NCBI GenBank assembly: GCA_016288355.1
Contig: JAEEYY010000098.1
Span: 1-22,407 of the forward strand
Source: Synergistes sp.
GTDB taxonomy: Bacteria; Synergistota; Synergistia; Synergistales; Synergistaceae
Reading direction: 5' to 3'
Length of the DNA: 22,407 nt
This document shows, piece after piece, positions 9,117 through 16,719 of this stretch. Made by a program: the position numbers and the translations under genes. The notes under the pieces were generated by a model that worked only from the letters and a program-made list of their open reading frames with translations, ran no database searches and was not told the origin of the DNA. Numbering within the stretch: the first letter of the stretch is position 1; every line of letters begins with the position of its first letter.

Positions 9117-9878
9117 ATGCAGAATCCTCTCAAACTGATCAAAAACGGCATAATAACCGAGAACCCGACCTTCGGCCTGGTGCTCGGGATGTGCCCGACT
9201 CTTGCGGTTACGTCAAGCGCCGAAAACGGCTTCGGAATGGGACTTGCCGCGACGGCGGTCCTGATGGGTTCGAACGTCGCAGTATCCGCGATACGCAAAT
9301 TCATCCCGGACGAGATCCGCATCCCGGCCTTCATAGTCGTGATAGCGGGCTTCGTTACCGTAGTGCAGCTCCTTATATCGGGCTACGCGCCGGCGCTGGA
9401 TAAATCTCTCGGTATATTCATTCCGCTGATAGTCGTGAACTGCATCATACTGGCGCGCGCCGAAGCTTTCGCTTTCAAGAACGGCGTCGTAGATTCCCTC
9501 TTCGACGGCATAGGGATGGGGCTCGGCTTTACTCTCGCGCTCACTGTGATCGGGGCCATACGTGAGATCCTCGGGAACGGCACAGTTTTCGGGATGACGG
9601 TCCTTTCCCCGTCCTTCTACCAGCCGGCGCTGCTCGTGATACTTGCGCCCGGCGGATTTATAACGCTCGGCATACTGATGGGGCTCTTCCGCAATTACCG
9701 GATGAGAAATAATTCGGCAAGCCGGGGCGCGGTACAGGCTTTCGACGGCTGGAAAGAGCTCGACGCCTGCGGTGGATGCGCTCTTAAGGGGCTCTGCGGC
9801 GGCGGCAGTTCATCGGTCGTCTGCGCAAAAAATGTTCCTGCAGCTGAAGCAAAAACGGAGAAGGAGGCTGGTAAATAA
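9117..9878 (+). CDS. rnfE: Rnf complex subunit RnfE, with a cysteine-rich C-terminal tail
   Basis: RnfE and RnfA are related six-helix membrane subunits of Rnf that together hold an intramembrane iron-sulfur site. This 253-residue copy has the two half-helix cysteines expected for that site, Cys26 in LGMCPTLAVT and Cys109 in PLIVVNCIILARAEAFA. After the last helix, near residue 190, there is a soluble tail of about 60 residues with four cysteines (Cys218, Cys221, Cys227, Cys236) followed by an Ala/Glu/Lys-rich end. Enterobacterial RnfE is shorter (about 230 residues) as I recall; from memory a similar Cys-rich tail occurs in some other anaerobes. The four cysteines might bind a metal or cluster, which is inference. 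The gene overlaps rnfA by one base (TAATG). Confidence 0.94.
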   Translation: MQNPLKLIKNGIITENPTFGLVLGMCPTLAVTSSAENGFGMGLAATAVLMGSNVAVSAIRKFIPDEIRIPAFIVVIAGFVTVVQLLISGYAPALDKSLGIFIPLIVVNCIILARAEAFAFKNGVVDSLFDGIGMGLGFTLALTVIGAIREILGNGTVFGMTVLSPSFYQPALLVILAPGGFITLGILMGLFRNYRMRNNSASRGAVQAFDGWKELDACGGCALKGLCGGGSSSVVCAKNVPAAEAKTEKEAGK

Positions 9879-10456
9879 TGTCTCTTATTGCTCTTTTTAT
9901 CAGCGCGCTGCTCGTCCACAATATACTTCTGTCACGCTTTCTCGGCTGCTGCCCCTTCCTCGGCGTATCCAACCAGCTTGAGACAGCAAAAGGAATGGGC
10001 GTAGCGGTCATCTTCGTCACAACGTTCGCCGCCATTATGACATGGCTGGCCTACACGTTCATCCTCGTGCCGATGGGGCTCGAATACCTTTACACGCTGT
10101 CGTTCATCCTGATAATAGCTGCGCTCGTCCAGTTCGTTGAGATAGTGCTGAAAAAGGTGATGCCGGGGCTGTACAAATCGCTCGGCATATTCCTTCCGCT
10201 GATCACGACGAACTGCGCGGTCCTCGGCGTAGCGGTCATCAATATGAACGAGAAATACACGCTGATCGAATCTATAGTAAACGCCGTAGGTTCCTCGGCG
10301 GGCTTCCTGCTTGCGATAACGCTGATGGCAGGCATTCGCGAGCGCATCGAGATGAACGATGACATGCCTGCCGCGCTGCGCGGGCTTCCGATAGCTCTGA
10401 TAACAGCCGGGCTCATGTCGATAGCCTTTATGGGCTTCAACGGGCTCATCAAATAG
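9878..10456 (+). CDS. rnfA: Rnf complex subunit RnfA (membrane subunit)
   Basis: RnfA is the partner of RnfE in the membrane core, and this copy is 192 residues long, the usual size for the family. It has six predicted membrane helices and the characteristic LVHNILLSRFLGCCPFLGVS near the N-terminus (Cys24/Cys25) and PLITTNCAVLGVA (Cys113) in the middle. These supply the RnfA half of the intramembrane iron-sulfur site. The start overlaps the stop of rnfE by one base. The gene ends in TAG, with GGGGG forming a ribosome site for rnfB, which begins 11 bases later. Confidence 0.96.
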   Translation: MSLIALFISALLVHNILLSRFLGCCPFLGVSNQLETAKGMGVAVIFVTTFAAIMTWLAYTFILVPMGLEYLYTLSFILIIAALVQFVEIVLKKVMPGLYKSLGIFLPLITTNCAVLGVAVINMNEKYTLIESIVNAVGSSAGFLLAITLMAGIRERIEMNDDMPAALRGLPIALITAGLMSIAFMGFNGLIK

Positions 10457-10467
10457 GGGGTCTTAAG

Positions 10468-11313
10468 ATGAACGGCATAATTTATCCGGCTGCTGTAATG
10501 GGAGGCCTCGGCGTGGTATTCGGCGCGCTTCTTGCGTTCGCGTCGCAGAAATTCTTCGTTAAGGTCGACGAACGCCAGTCCAGGATACGCGAGCTTCTTC
10601 CCGGCGCAAACTGCGGCGGCTGCGGATTTCCCGGCTGCGACGGATACGCCGAAGCCTGCGCTTCCGGAAACGCTAAGCTGAACAAATGCGCCGCGGGCGG
10701 TCCGGACGTCGCGGCAAAGATCGCGGAGATAATGGGCGTCGCGGCTGAAGCCGCCGAGCCTGTGGTCGCGTTCGTAAAGTGTCAGGGCTCGCCCGACAAG
10801 GCCGTGAAAGACTGCGTCTATCACGGCGTGACAGACTGCCGTGAAGCGGTCGTGGTGCCGGGCAAAGGACCGTCTGCGTGCTCGTTCGGATGCCTCGGCT
10901 TCGGGACCTGCGTCAAAGTCTGCTCATTCGGCGCGATTCAGGTGAAAAACGGCCTTGCCGTCGTCGACAGGGAAAAGTGCGTGGGCTGCGGCGCCTGCGC
11001 TGCGGAATGCCCGCGCGGGGTGATAACGCTGGTGCCGAAGAAATCGAAGATTCAGGTCGGATGCAGCAATCCGCACAAGGGGCCTGTTGTAAAGAAAGTT
11101 TGCAGCGCCGGCTGCATCGGCTGCTCGATCTGTGTGAAGAGCTGTCCCAAACAGGCTATAGAAATGAAGGGGTCCCTCGCCGTTATAGACCCGGAAAAAT
11201 GCGTAAACTGCGGGCTCTGCGCCGGCAAGTGCCCGGTAAAGGCAATAACGGACGCAAGGCCGCCGAGACCGGCGCCCGCTCCGAAGCCGGAAGCCGCAGG
11301 ACCGGCAGCGTAA
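10468..11313 (+). CDS. rnfB: Rnf complex subunit RnfB (ferredoxin-side iron-sulfur subunit)
   Basis: RnfB is the entry or exit point for electrons from reduced ferredoxin. One N-terminal membrane helix (about residues 5-25) is followed by the [4Fe-4S] domain with Cys49, Cys52, Cys57 and Cys74 (CGGCGFPGCDGYAEAC). After that come a central cysteine-rich region (Cys138, Cys142, Cys148, Cys152) and several ferredoxin-like motifs: Cys171/174/177/181, a set around Cys212-226, and Cys245/248/251/255. The C-terminus is a short Pro/Ala-rich tail. At 281 residues it is longer than proteobacterial RnfB, as in other anaerobes with extra ferredoxin motifs. It is the last gene of the operon and a terminator follows 17 bp after the stop. 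All six Rnf subunits are intact. Confidence 0.96.
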   Translation: MNGIIYPAAVMGGLGVVFGALLAFASQKFFVKVDERQSRIRELLPGANCGGCGFPGCDGYAEACASGNAKLNKCAAGGPDVAAKIAEIMGVAAEAAEPVVAFVKCQGSPDKAVKDCVYHGVTDCREAVVVPGKGPSACSFGCLGFGTCVKVCSFGAIQVKNGLAVVDREKCVGCGACAAECPRGVITLVPKKSKIQVGCSNPHKGPVVKKVCSAGCIGCSICVKSCPKQAIEMKGSLAVIDPEKCVNCGLCAGKCPVKAITDARPPRPAPAPKPEAAGPAA

Positions 11314-11329
11314 AACCCGGCGAACAGTC

Positions 11330-11366
11330 AAAAACCGCTTCGCACATTATTGCGAAGCGGTTTTTT
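11330..11366 (+). terminator. rho-independent terminator after rnfB
   Basis: A perfect 15-bp stem (11330-11344 with 11351-11365, AAAAACCGCTTCGCA and its complement) closes a 6-base loop and ends in a run of six T residues at 11361-11366. The left side starts with five A residues, so it can also act for the convergent regulator gene whose stop is at 11415. Confidence 0.93.
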
Positions 11367-11414
11367 ATTGTCGTAATGTCTTTTTCCGCACCGCTGCATG
11401 AACGGCGCATGGTG

Positions 11415-14348
11415 TCATATCCATCCTACCCTGCTCTTCAGCTGCGCAAGCTGTTCTTCGTACCAGGCTGACGAATGAGTAAGGACCTCTTCGGCAAAAT
11501 CCTTCGGCATATCCTGCGTCATTTTATACAGTTCCAGCTTCGACCAGCAGAGCACGGCCTGCCATAAAGGACGCTTTGCTTTGTTTGCGAGCCGCTTGGC
11601 GACCGCGAAGCACATAGCGCCGTGATACCAGTCTTTTTTGCGGCATTTTATCAGTCCCATAAGGCTGTACGCAAAGCCTCCCCCGTGAAGCCCTTCTTCC
11701 CAGTCCGTATGCATCAGGCCGCAGATCTTTCCCATCTTCTGAAGATGCTTTTCCGCTTCTTCATATCGCTCAAGCAGCATCAGGCAGAACGCGGCCTTTG
11801 CAAAAGAAAGTCCGAGTCCGTGGAAAAGAGAAACGGAGCTGCCTATATTTATACAATTTTCATAAAACGCAAGCGCTTCCGCAAATTTTTTACGGGCCAG
11901 CATGCAGTCTCCGCGGAAATGCTCGGCAGCAATAAGGCATACCGTATAATTCTCTCCTTTTTCCTCAAGCTTCTCAAAGACAGCCGCCGAAATCAGCAGA
12001 TGTTTTTCCGCCTCTTCATGACGCCCCGCCAGTATTTCCGCTATTGCCGCAAAGCGAAGAGCCGCGCCCTCCCACTGGCGGAAAGAGCTCTTCTTCGAAA
12101 AAGCGAGCAGTTTGCGGGCGCAGTATGAAAGTCTTTTGGCGTCGTCTTCCTGTATCGCAAGGTAACACATCTGAACGCCGGCTCTTATCACCGGCTCCGC
12201 TTCCTCCGCGGCAAGAGCCTTGCGAAGCGCCCCGCGCAGCATGATATCCGCGTCGGCACAGCCCCCGCTCCACCACAGATAAGCCCCTTTCAGGATATAA
12301 AGGTCTCTTTCGAGGCGCAGCAGCTCAGGGCTTCCCCCCTCTCTGCGAAAGAGGGTATCCATAATCTTCCACGCTTCGCCCATAGCTTTCTGCGTATAGC
12401 TGACATCTTCCACAGTCGGGATATAGTGCATCAGATCCTGATCGACCAGCGTCGGAAAGACCTCATGGACCGCCGCAAAGTGCAGCTCCAGCTCCCTTAC
12501 GCGCCAATAGAGCTCTTTAAGCGCCAGCCCCGCTTCCCTGCAGTGAAAGCTGAGCCTTCTGCAGACGTTCCTGTGCCGGTAACGAAGCTTTTCGGGCAGA
12601 GAGGCCTCAAGCGTCTCGATATTCTTGATATGAAGCGCCGTCTTTCTCGAGAGAGACATTCCGGAAAGCAGCGCTTCACGTATCCTGTCATGGGCAAAAT
12701 AGTAGACAACGTCGCCGCCGGCCGCACTCTCGCTCAGGAGACCGTAGCGCAGAAGCGCGTCATAGCACCCCGACACTTCAAGCGGCGTGACGCCAAGCAC
12801 GGCCGCGATCTCACACATGGAAGCCCCTTCAGGACATACGGCTGCCGCTTCAAGGAAAAGCTTTTCCCGCCCGTCCGGAAGCCCCGCTATGGAAAGGTAC
12901 ATATTCCGGCGGCTGCCTTCTGAAAGGAGTCCCTCCCGCCTGTATCTGAGCAGCTCTCTGATAAAGAACGGGCTGCCCTCTGTCTGCATATAGACTTCGT
13001 GAACACGTTCATCGTTCCATTCCTCGTCCGGGGCCATTTCTGAGCAGACGCGCGCCGTTTCCTCCAGCTTGAAGCGCCGCAGCGTCACTTCGAATTTTTC
13101 AAAAGGCTCGTCCGCAAGCGCGGCCCTCAGCATAAAGGCGGAACGCGTTTCTTCAAAACCGGATACCAGCATATTGCGCGGCGCGCTGTTGTCGCACATG
13201 ATCGACTCGATCACATTCCATGAGGCGCTGTCCATCCATTGTATATTCTCGATTACCAGCAGCCTGCGCGCCCCGTCACGGTTCCCCGTGACATATTTAC
13301 GGAGAAGACCGGTGACATACGAATAGTTGTACTCAGAAAGGGAATTAACACTCTCACTCCACTCTCCGGAGATATGCAGACGCTCCAGAACACGGGCGAC
13401 CGGCGCAAGCGGGGATGATCTCTCCTCCTGCCGGCAGCTTACGGAGAAGCATTCCCAGCCGTTCTGTTCCAGGCGTGTGATCATTTCGTTTATGAAAACC
13501 GTTTTGCCTATCCCCTGCTCTCCCCAAACGAGGCCGCATAACGGCTGACTTTCCTTTCCTCCGCAGAAGAATTCGAGCATCTTTATGATCTCGTTTTTTC
13601 TTGCGGGCTGTTTCCCGTTTTCCGCCGGCACAGAGGCTCTGCTCCGATGCGCTTCCTTCTTTCTCCTTATCAAAGAAGATACTTCGGAAAGATCTGCTTC
13701 TATGCCAAAATCATTCTCCATGCGGGAAGAGAATGCATGCGCGGCGTCGATCGCCTTTACCTTCTGGTTCGTTTTAATATAAAGGCGCACCAGCTCCGCG
13801 TGGATCTTTTCATCGTAAGGCTCGAGCTCCGCCAGCTTTTCATAGCACAGCAGCGCGTCGTCCGTGCCGCTTTTCGCATAGCCGGCAAGACGTTCCTGCG
13901 CGCGTTTTTTTAAATTTTTAACAAGCAGCCCGCTGTAGTGCTGTCTCTTCGACAGCAGCCAGTCGCTGAAATACGGCCAGTCGCTCATCTCGCCGACGTC
14001 GATATAGGGGCGGCAGAGCGCGGCTATCTCCTGCCAGCCGAGCGTATCCAGCCGGAGTATAAGGTCGGTGTCCCGCTCTATCTCTATATTCGGGTCAACG
14101 GAAATGATATCACCGTCTGCTTTTACCGGCAGTATTTTTTTTACACAGCTGAGCGCGTTGCTGAGATTACGGCGCGCCTTTTCCGTCGCTTTGTCGGGCC
14201 ACAGATATTCGCATATACTGTTTTTGGAGGCACTTTTATCCTCCGCCAGCATCAGCGCAAGAGCCTGCGCCTTTCGGAAAGGAAAGACGCAGCGCTCTCC
14301 GTCGGTAAAAACTTCCGGTATGCCGAAAAAGCGGACCTGATATCTCAT
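11415..14348 (-). CDS. large SARP/BTAD-type transcriptional regulator with P-loop ATPase domain
   Basis: This 977-residue protein combines a DNA-binding head with a signal-processing ATPase, as in AfsR- and MalT-like STAND regulators. Residues 1 to about 95 form an OmpR/SARP-like winged helix (FRKAQALALMLAEDK, then RRNLSNALSCVKKIL). Residues about 97-230 are a bacterial transcriptional activator domain (BTAD), ending in HAFSSRMENDFGIE. A P-loop NTPase follows, with Walker A GEQGIGKT (276-283) and a Walker B-like LLVIENIQWMD (363-373). From about 590 to the end the chain is helical, with repeated A/E/L-rich pairs that look like TPR units, including VFEKLEEKGENY and AFYENCINIG. The gene is divergent from the methyltransferase cluster and probably controls it through the heptamer repeats between them (inference). 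The ligand is unknown. The ATG at 14348 has AGGGGT upstream. Confidence 0.85.
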   Translation of the reverse strand: MRYQVRFFGIPEVFTDGERCVFPFRKAQALALMLAEDKSASKNSICEYLWPDKATEKARRNLSNALSCVKKILPVKADGDIISVDPNIEIERDTDLILRLDTLGWQEIAALCRPYIDVGEMSDWPYFSDWLLSKRQHYSGLLVKNLKKRAQERLAGYAKSGTDDALLCYEKLAELEPYDEKIHAELVRLYIKTNQKVKAIDAAHAFSSRMENDFGIEADLSEVSSLIRRKKEAHRSRASVPAENGKQPARKNEIIKMLEFFCGGKESQPLCGLVWGEQGIGKTVFINEMITRLEQNGWECFSVSCRQEERSSPLAPVARVLERLHISGEWSESVNSLSEYNYSYVTGLLRKYVTGNRDGARRLLVIENIQWMDSASWNVIESIMCDNSAPRNMLVSGFEETRSAFMLRAALADEPFEKFEVTLRRFKLEETARVCSEMAPDEEWNDERVHEVYMQTEGSPFFIRELLRYRREGLLSEGSRRNMYLSIAGLPDGREKLFLEAAAVCPEGASMCEIAAVLGVTPLEVSGCYDALLRYGLLSESAAGGDVVYYFAHDRIREALLSGMSLSRKTALHIKNIETLEASLPEKLRYRHRNVCRRLSFHCREAGLALKELYWRVRELELHFAAVHEVFPTLVDQDLMHYIPTVEDVSYTQKAMGEAWKIMDTLFRREGGSPELLRLERDLYILKGAYLWWSGGCADADIMLRGALRKALAAEEAEPVIRAGVQMCYLAIQEDDAKRLSYCARKLLAFSKKSSFRQWEGAALRFAAIAEILAGRHEEAEKHLLISAAVFEKLEEKGENYTVCLIAAEHFRGDCMLARKKFAEALAFYENCINIGSSVSLFHGLGLSFAKAAFCLMLLERYEEAEKHLQKMGKICGLMHTDWEEGLHGGGFAYSLMGLIKCRKKDWYHGAMCFAVAKRLANKAKRPLWQAVLCWSKLELYKMTQDMPKDFAEEVLTHSSAWYEEQLAQLKSRVGWI

Positions 14349-14502
14349 ATTCTACCCCTGCAAAAAATATTATTTCTGTTTATAAGATTTTATACGATAA
14401 AAGGACATCCTGCACAGAAAAAACGCCGGCTGTACGGCTCTGCCCCGCTTTTGCCGCTCTGAGCCCGAAACCGGAGCAGGGCAGAACCCGCAGATATCAG
14501 CA

Positions 14503-14582
14503 TGCAAAATTTCTGCAAAAAGATTCCCCGGGCGAAAAAAATATATCGCCGGCTGCAAAAATTATTTTGCATACCTTTTGCA
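14503..14582. promoter_or_regulatory. phased TGCAAAA heptamer repeats, candidate SARP-type operator
   Basis: Five copies of one heptamer lie in the regulator-cluster gap: TGCAAAA at 14503-14509, 14514-14520 and 14554-14560, and its complement TTTTGCA at 14565-14571 and 14576-14582. The start-to-start steps are 11, 40, 11 and 11 bp. The last two form a direct repeat with a 4-base gap, and the third and fourth form a palindrome. SARP activators are known to bind direct heptamer repeats on an 11-bp period just upstream of the -10 element. The neighbouring regulator has a SARP-like head, so it is the natural candidate binder. A further single TGCAAAA lies at 14359-14365, close to the regulator start. 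Confidence 0.65.
14527..14553. repeat. short inverted repeat inside the operator region
   Basis: CCGG-G-CGA and TCG-CCGG form a 7-bp stem with a one-base bulge around an A/T-rich loop. It sits between the two groups of heptamers. It may be a binding site, or it may be chance; no downstream U-tract suggests termination. Confidence 0.25.
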
Positions 14583-14589
14583 TAACAGT

Positions 14590-14595
14590 GATAAT
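14590..14595 (+). promoter_or_regulatory. candidate -10 element of the methyltransferase cluster
   Basis: GATAAT matches five of six bases of TATAAT and lies 7 bp after the last heptamer copy and 64 bp before the first gene. The region where a -35 would sit is occupied by the TTTTGCA tandem repeat (TTGCAT at 14567-14572 with a 17-bp spacer, a poor -35). This is typical of promoters that depend on an activator such as a SARP. The start of transcription is inferred, not seen. Confidence 0.5.
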
Positions 14596-14658
14596 CTCTC
14601 ATCACAGGAAAACAGAAGGATATTTTTTAATCAAAACAAATAAACGGAGGTAGCTTTC

Positions 14659-15285
14659 ATGTCAATAGCGGATGTTCGCCAGTACATGGTAGACGGAGAC
14701 GGAGAAGCGGCGGTAGCCCTTACAAACAAGCTCATTGCGGACGGTACGCCGGCCCAGGATATTATGAACGGGCTCACCGAAGAGATGGGGATCCTCGGCG
14801 AGAAATTCGAAAACTTCGAGGTCTTCCTTCCCGACCTTATGATCGCAGGCGACGCTTTCATGCAGATAATGTCGGTGCTTAAGGAACATCTTGTCAAGGA
14901 TTCTGACGGCCCGGCAAAAACGGTCGTTATCGGAACGGTAAAGGGCGACTACCACGATATAGGAAAGAACATCGTAGGCATAGTGCTGCAGGCAAGCGGC
15001 TTCAACGTGATAGACCTCGGCGCCGACGTAGACCCCGTGGCATATCTGGAAACGGCCCGCAAAGAGAAAGCCGACGTAGTAGGACTTTCGGCTCTTATGA
15101 CAACTACGATGCCCGGACAGGAAGAATTCATCAAGCTCGTAAAGGACGCCGGCGAAAAGGGGAAATATCTCGTATGTGTTGGCGGAGCCCCGACCTCGGT
15201 GGAATGGGCCGAGCGCATAGGCGCCGATGTTTGGTCCTTCGACGCGTTCGAATGCGCGGCAAAGCTCAAGAAGCTCCTGGGATAA
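14659..15285 (+). CDS. methyltransferase cognate corrinoid protein (MtmC/MttC-like)
   Basis: This 208-residue protein carries the cobalamin that shuttles a methyl group between two methyltransferases. Residues 1 to about 85 are the four-helix cap domain of corrinoid methyltransferase proteins. Residues about 88-208 are the Rossmann-type B12-binding domain with the base-off/His-on motif D97-x-H99-x-x-G102, His99 being the lower cobalt ligand. The other family motifs follow as S144-x-L146 and V174-G-G176. The length and layout match MtmC, MtbC and MttC. It precedes the MtmB-family gene by 29 bp with its own GGAGG site, a standard pairing of corrinoid protein and substrate methyltransferase. It belongs to the trimethylamine/dimethylamine/monomethylamine-type corrinoid group, but the subfamily cannot be fixed by eye. 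Confidence 0.95.
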   Translation: MSIADVRQYMVDGDGEAAVALTNKLIADGTPAQDIMNGLTEEMGILGEKFENFEVFLPDLMIAGDAFMQIMSVLKEHLVKDSDGPAKTVVIGTVKGDYHDIGKNIVGIVLQASGFNVIDLGADVDPVAYLETARKEKADVVGLSALMTTTMPGQEEFIKLVKDAGEKGKYLVCVGGAPTSVEWAERIGADVWSFDAFECAAKLKKLLG

Positions 15286-15314
15286 TCTACTAATATTTTA
15301 CGGAGGAAAATAAG

Positions 15315-16706
15315 ATGTCAACTTTCAGAATGTGGGAAGTATTCGCCAAGGCCGAAGACGGTCCGTTTTTTAAAGATCAGACGGAATGGATGCTCAAAAG
15401 CTTCATCCCTCAGATGAAAAGGGTCATAAAAGAGCATGACATCAAATACGACGGAAAAAGCATAGTTAACCAGGACGACGCCCTCGCCGACAGAACATGG
15501 GAAGCGGCAAAAGACTTCTTTATCTCCGTAGGCGTTTACAACCAGGACACGCACCGCGTGATGAAATTCACGGAGCGTGAGGTAAACGAAGTCCTCTATA
15601 CCAAGCAGCCGAAATACATGATCGGCGCGGGACATGACCAGCGCTGGTTCCAGGTGCGTTCGGTAGAAGACAGGGAACGCCGCCCCTTCCACCTTTTCAG
15701 CCCCGACGCTAATTTCAGCACCGACATCCACAAAAAGGCCTGCATGGCCTACCTTAAAGAGCCGCTGCTCGACGGTCTCTGCGCGCCTCTGATCGAGGAC
15801 TTCATGGGGCGCAAGGCCACGTCGCAGAGCCCGACGGAGGTCGCGGCCGCTATGGAGCACGCGATGAATCTCCGCGACGCGCAGCGTCTCGTTGGACGTC
15901 CCGATGTATGGACCGTCTCAGTCGGCACAGCCGAATCCGCTCAGGCGCAGATAGCCGCCGGAAATCCGGAATGGGGCGTCCGCAAATCACATCTTGACGG
16001 ACGCATGGTATCAATCCTCACCGAGATGACCACCAACAACGCGATGCTCAACAAATCCCTGCACTACCGCTCATACGGCAACGTATTCGGCAATCTCTGC
16101 GGAGCCATCTTCGGCGGACATGCCGGCGGTACGGAAGGCACGCTGGTCCTTCAGACGGCCTACAACATCGAAGGCGCCTGCCTCTACGGATCCTGCTGGG
16201 CGCTGAACTTCCCGTTCCATCTGAAATGGCAGTCCACGACGACAAGACAGCTTCTGTGGCTGCAGAGCGTTCTGAGCCAGGCCATGTCGCGCAACTCAAA
16301 CCTCATCTACATGAACAACCTCTTTGCGAACGCCGGCCCCGGCACAGAACAGCTCTACTGGGAATGCGCCAACCATGCTCTTGCCACGGAATGCTGCGGC
16401 GGCAACCCGTGGGGGGCAGCCACCTGCCGCAACAAATTCACGGATATGGCCACGCCTCTCGAATCGCGCTTCTACCACGAAGTTTCCGAAGCATCCTTCA
16501 AATCACGTCTTTCAAGGGCAAAGTGCGAAGAGCTCTGCCAGAAGATCATGGAAAAGTATGAAAAGCTGATCCCGATAGACAACTACGGCAAACACATACA
16601 GGAAGTCTATGATATGGACAAGCTCACGCCGCGCCAGGAATACCTCGACCAGTATGAGCGTATGCGCGACGAACTCTGCGCTATGGGCGTCGAATTTCCT
16701 TACTAA
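15315..16706 (+). CDS. MtmB-family corrinoid methyltransferase without pyrrolysine; substrate unknown
   Basis: The 463-residue protein resembles monomethylamine:corrinoid methyltransferase MtmB (458 residues) along its full length. Shared blocks include GVYNQDTHRVMKFTE, VGRPDVWTVSVGTAESAQ, AIFGGHAGGTEGTLV, HLKWQSTTTRQ, NAGPGTEQ and the C-terminal MDKLTPRQEYLDQYERMRDEL. In methanogen MtmB the catalytic residue is pyrrolysine 202, encoded by an in-frame TAG five residues after GRP. Here the matching residue is Val201, codon GTC at 15915-15917, and the frame has no amber codon before its TAA. Residues aligned with MtmB Glu229, Glu259 and Gln333 are Leu227/Asp228, Leu261 and Asn335. The fold and the partner corrinoid protein argue for methyl transfer to cobalt, but the amine-binding pyrrolysine chemistry is absent, so the substrate is probably not methylamine. 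The comparison uses MtmB as I remember it. RBS GGAGGA lies at 15302-15307. Confidence 0.85.
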   Translation: MSTFRMWEVFAKAEDGPFFKDQTEWMLKSFIPQMKRVIKEHDIKYDGKSIVNQDDALADRTWEAAKDFFISVGVYNQDTHRVMKFTEREVNEVLYTKQPKYMIGAGHDQRWFQVRSVEDRERRPFHLFSPDANFSTDIHKKACMAYLKEPLLDGLCAPLIEDFMGRKATSQSPTEVAAAMEHAMNLRDAQRLVGRPDVWTVSVGTAESAQAQIAAGNPEWGVRKSHLDGRMVSILTEMTTNNAMLNKSLHYRSYGNVFGNLCGAIFGGHAGGTEGTLVLQTAYNIEGACLYGSCWALNFPFHLKWQSTTTRQLLWLQSVLSQAMSRNSNLIYMNNLFANAGPGTEQLYWECANHALATECCGGNPWGAATCRNKFTDMATPLESRFYHEVSEASFKSRLSRAKCEELCQKIMEKYEKLIPIDNYGKHIQEVYDMDKLTPRQEYLDQYERMRDELCAMGVEFPY

Positions 16707-16719
16707 ATAATACAAAACG

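Larger units (their letters stand above)
14349..14658. other. 310-bp divergent intergenic region
   Basis: This gap separates the regulator from the methyltransferase cluster. Besides the heptamers and the -10 candidate, it holds a GC-rich block (about 14425-14490) in which TCTGCCCCGC (14439-14448) can pair with GCAGGGCAGA (14476-14485) with one mismatch. This could be a leader hairpin of the regulator transcript. I looked for a cobalamin riboswitch (B12 box GCCACTG) and saw none. The GGAGGT at 14646-14651 is the ribosome site of the corrinoid protein gene. Confidence 0.5.

Noticed and set aside
15315..16706. Possible in-frame amber/pyrrolysine codon in the MtmB-like gene
   Set aside because: The frame runs from ATG to TAA with no TAG, and the aligned codon is GTC. 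Arg252 after HY was first considered as the pyrrolysine position, but that column corresponds to residue 250 of MtmB, not 202.
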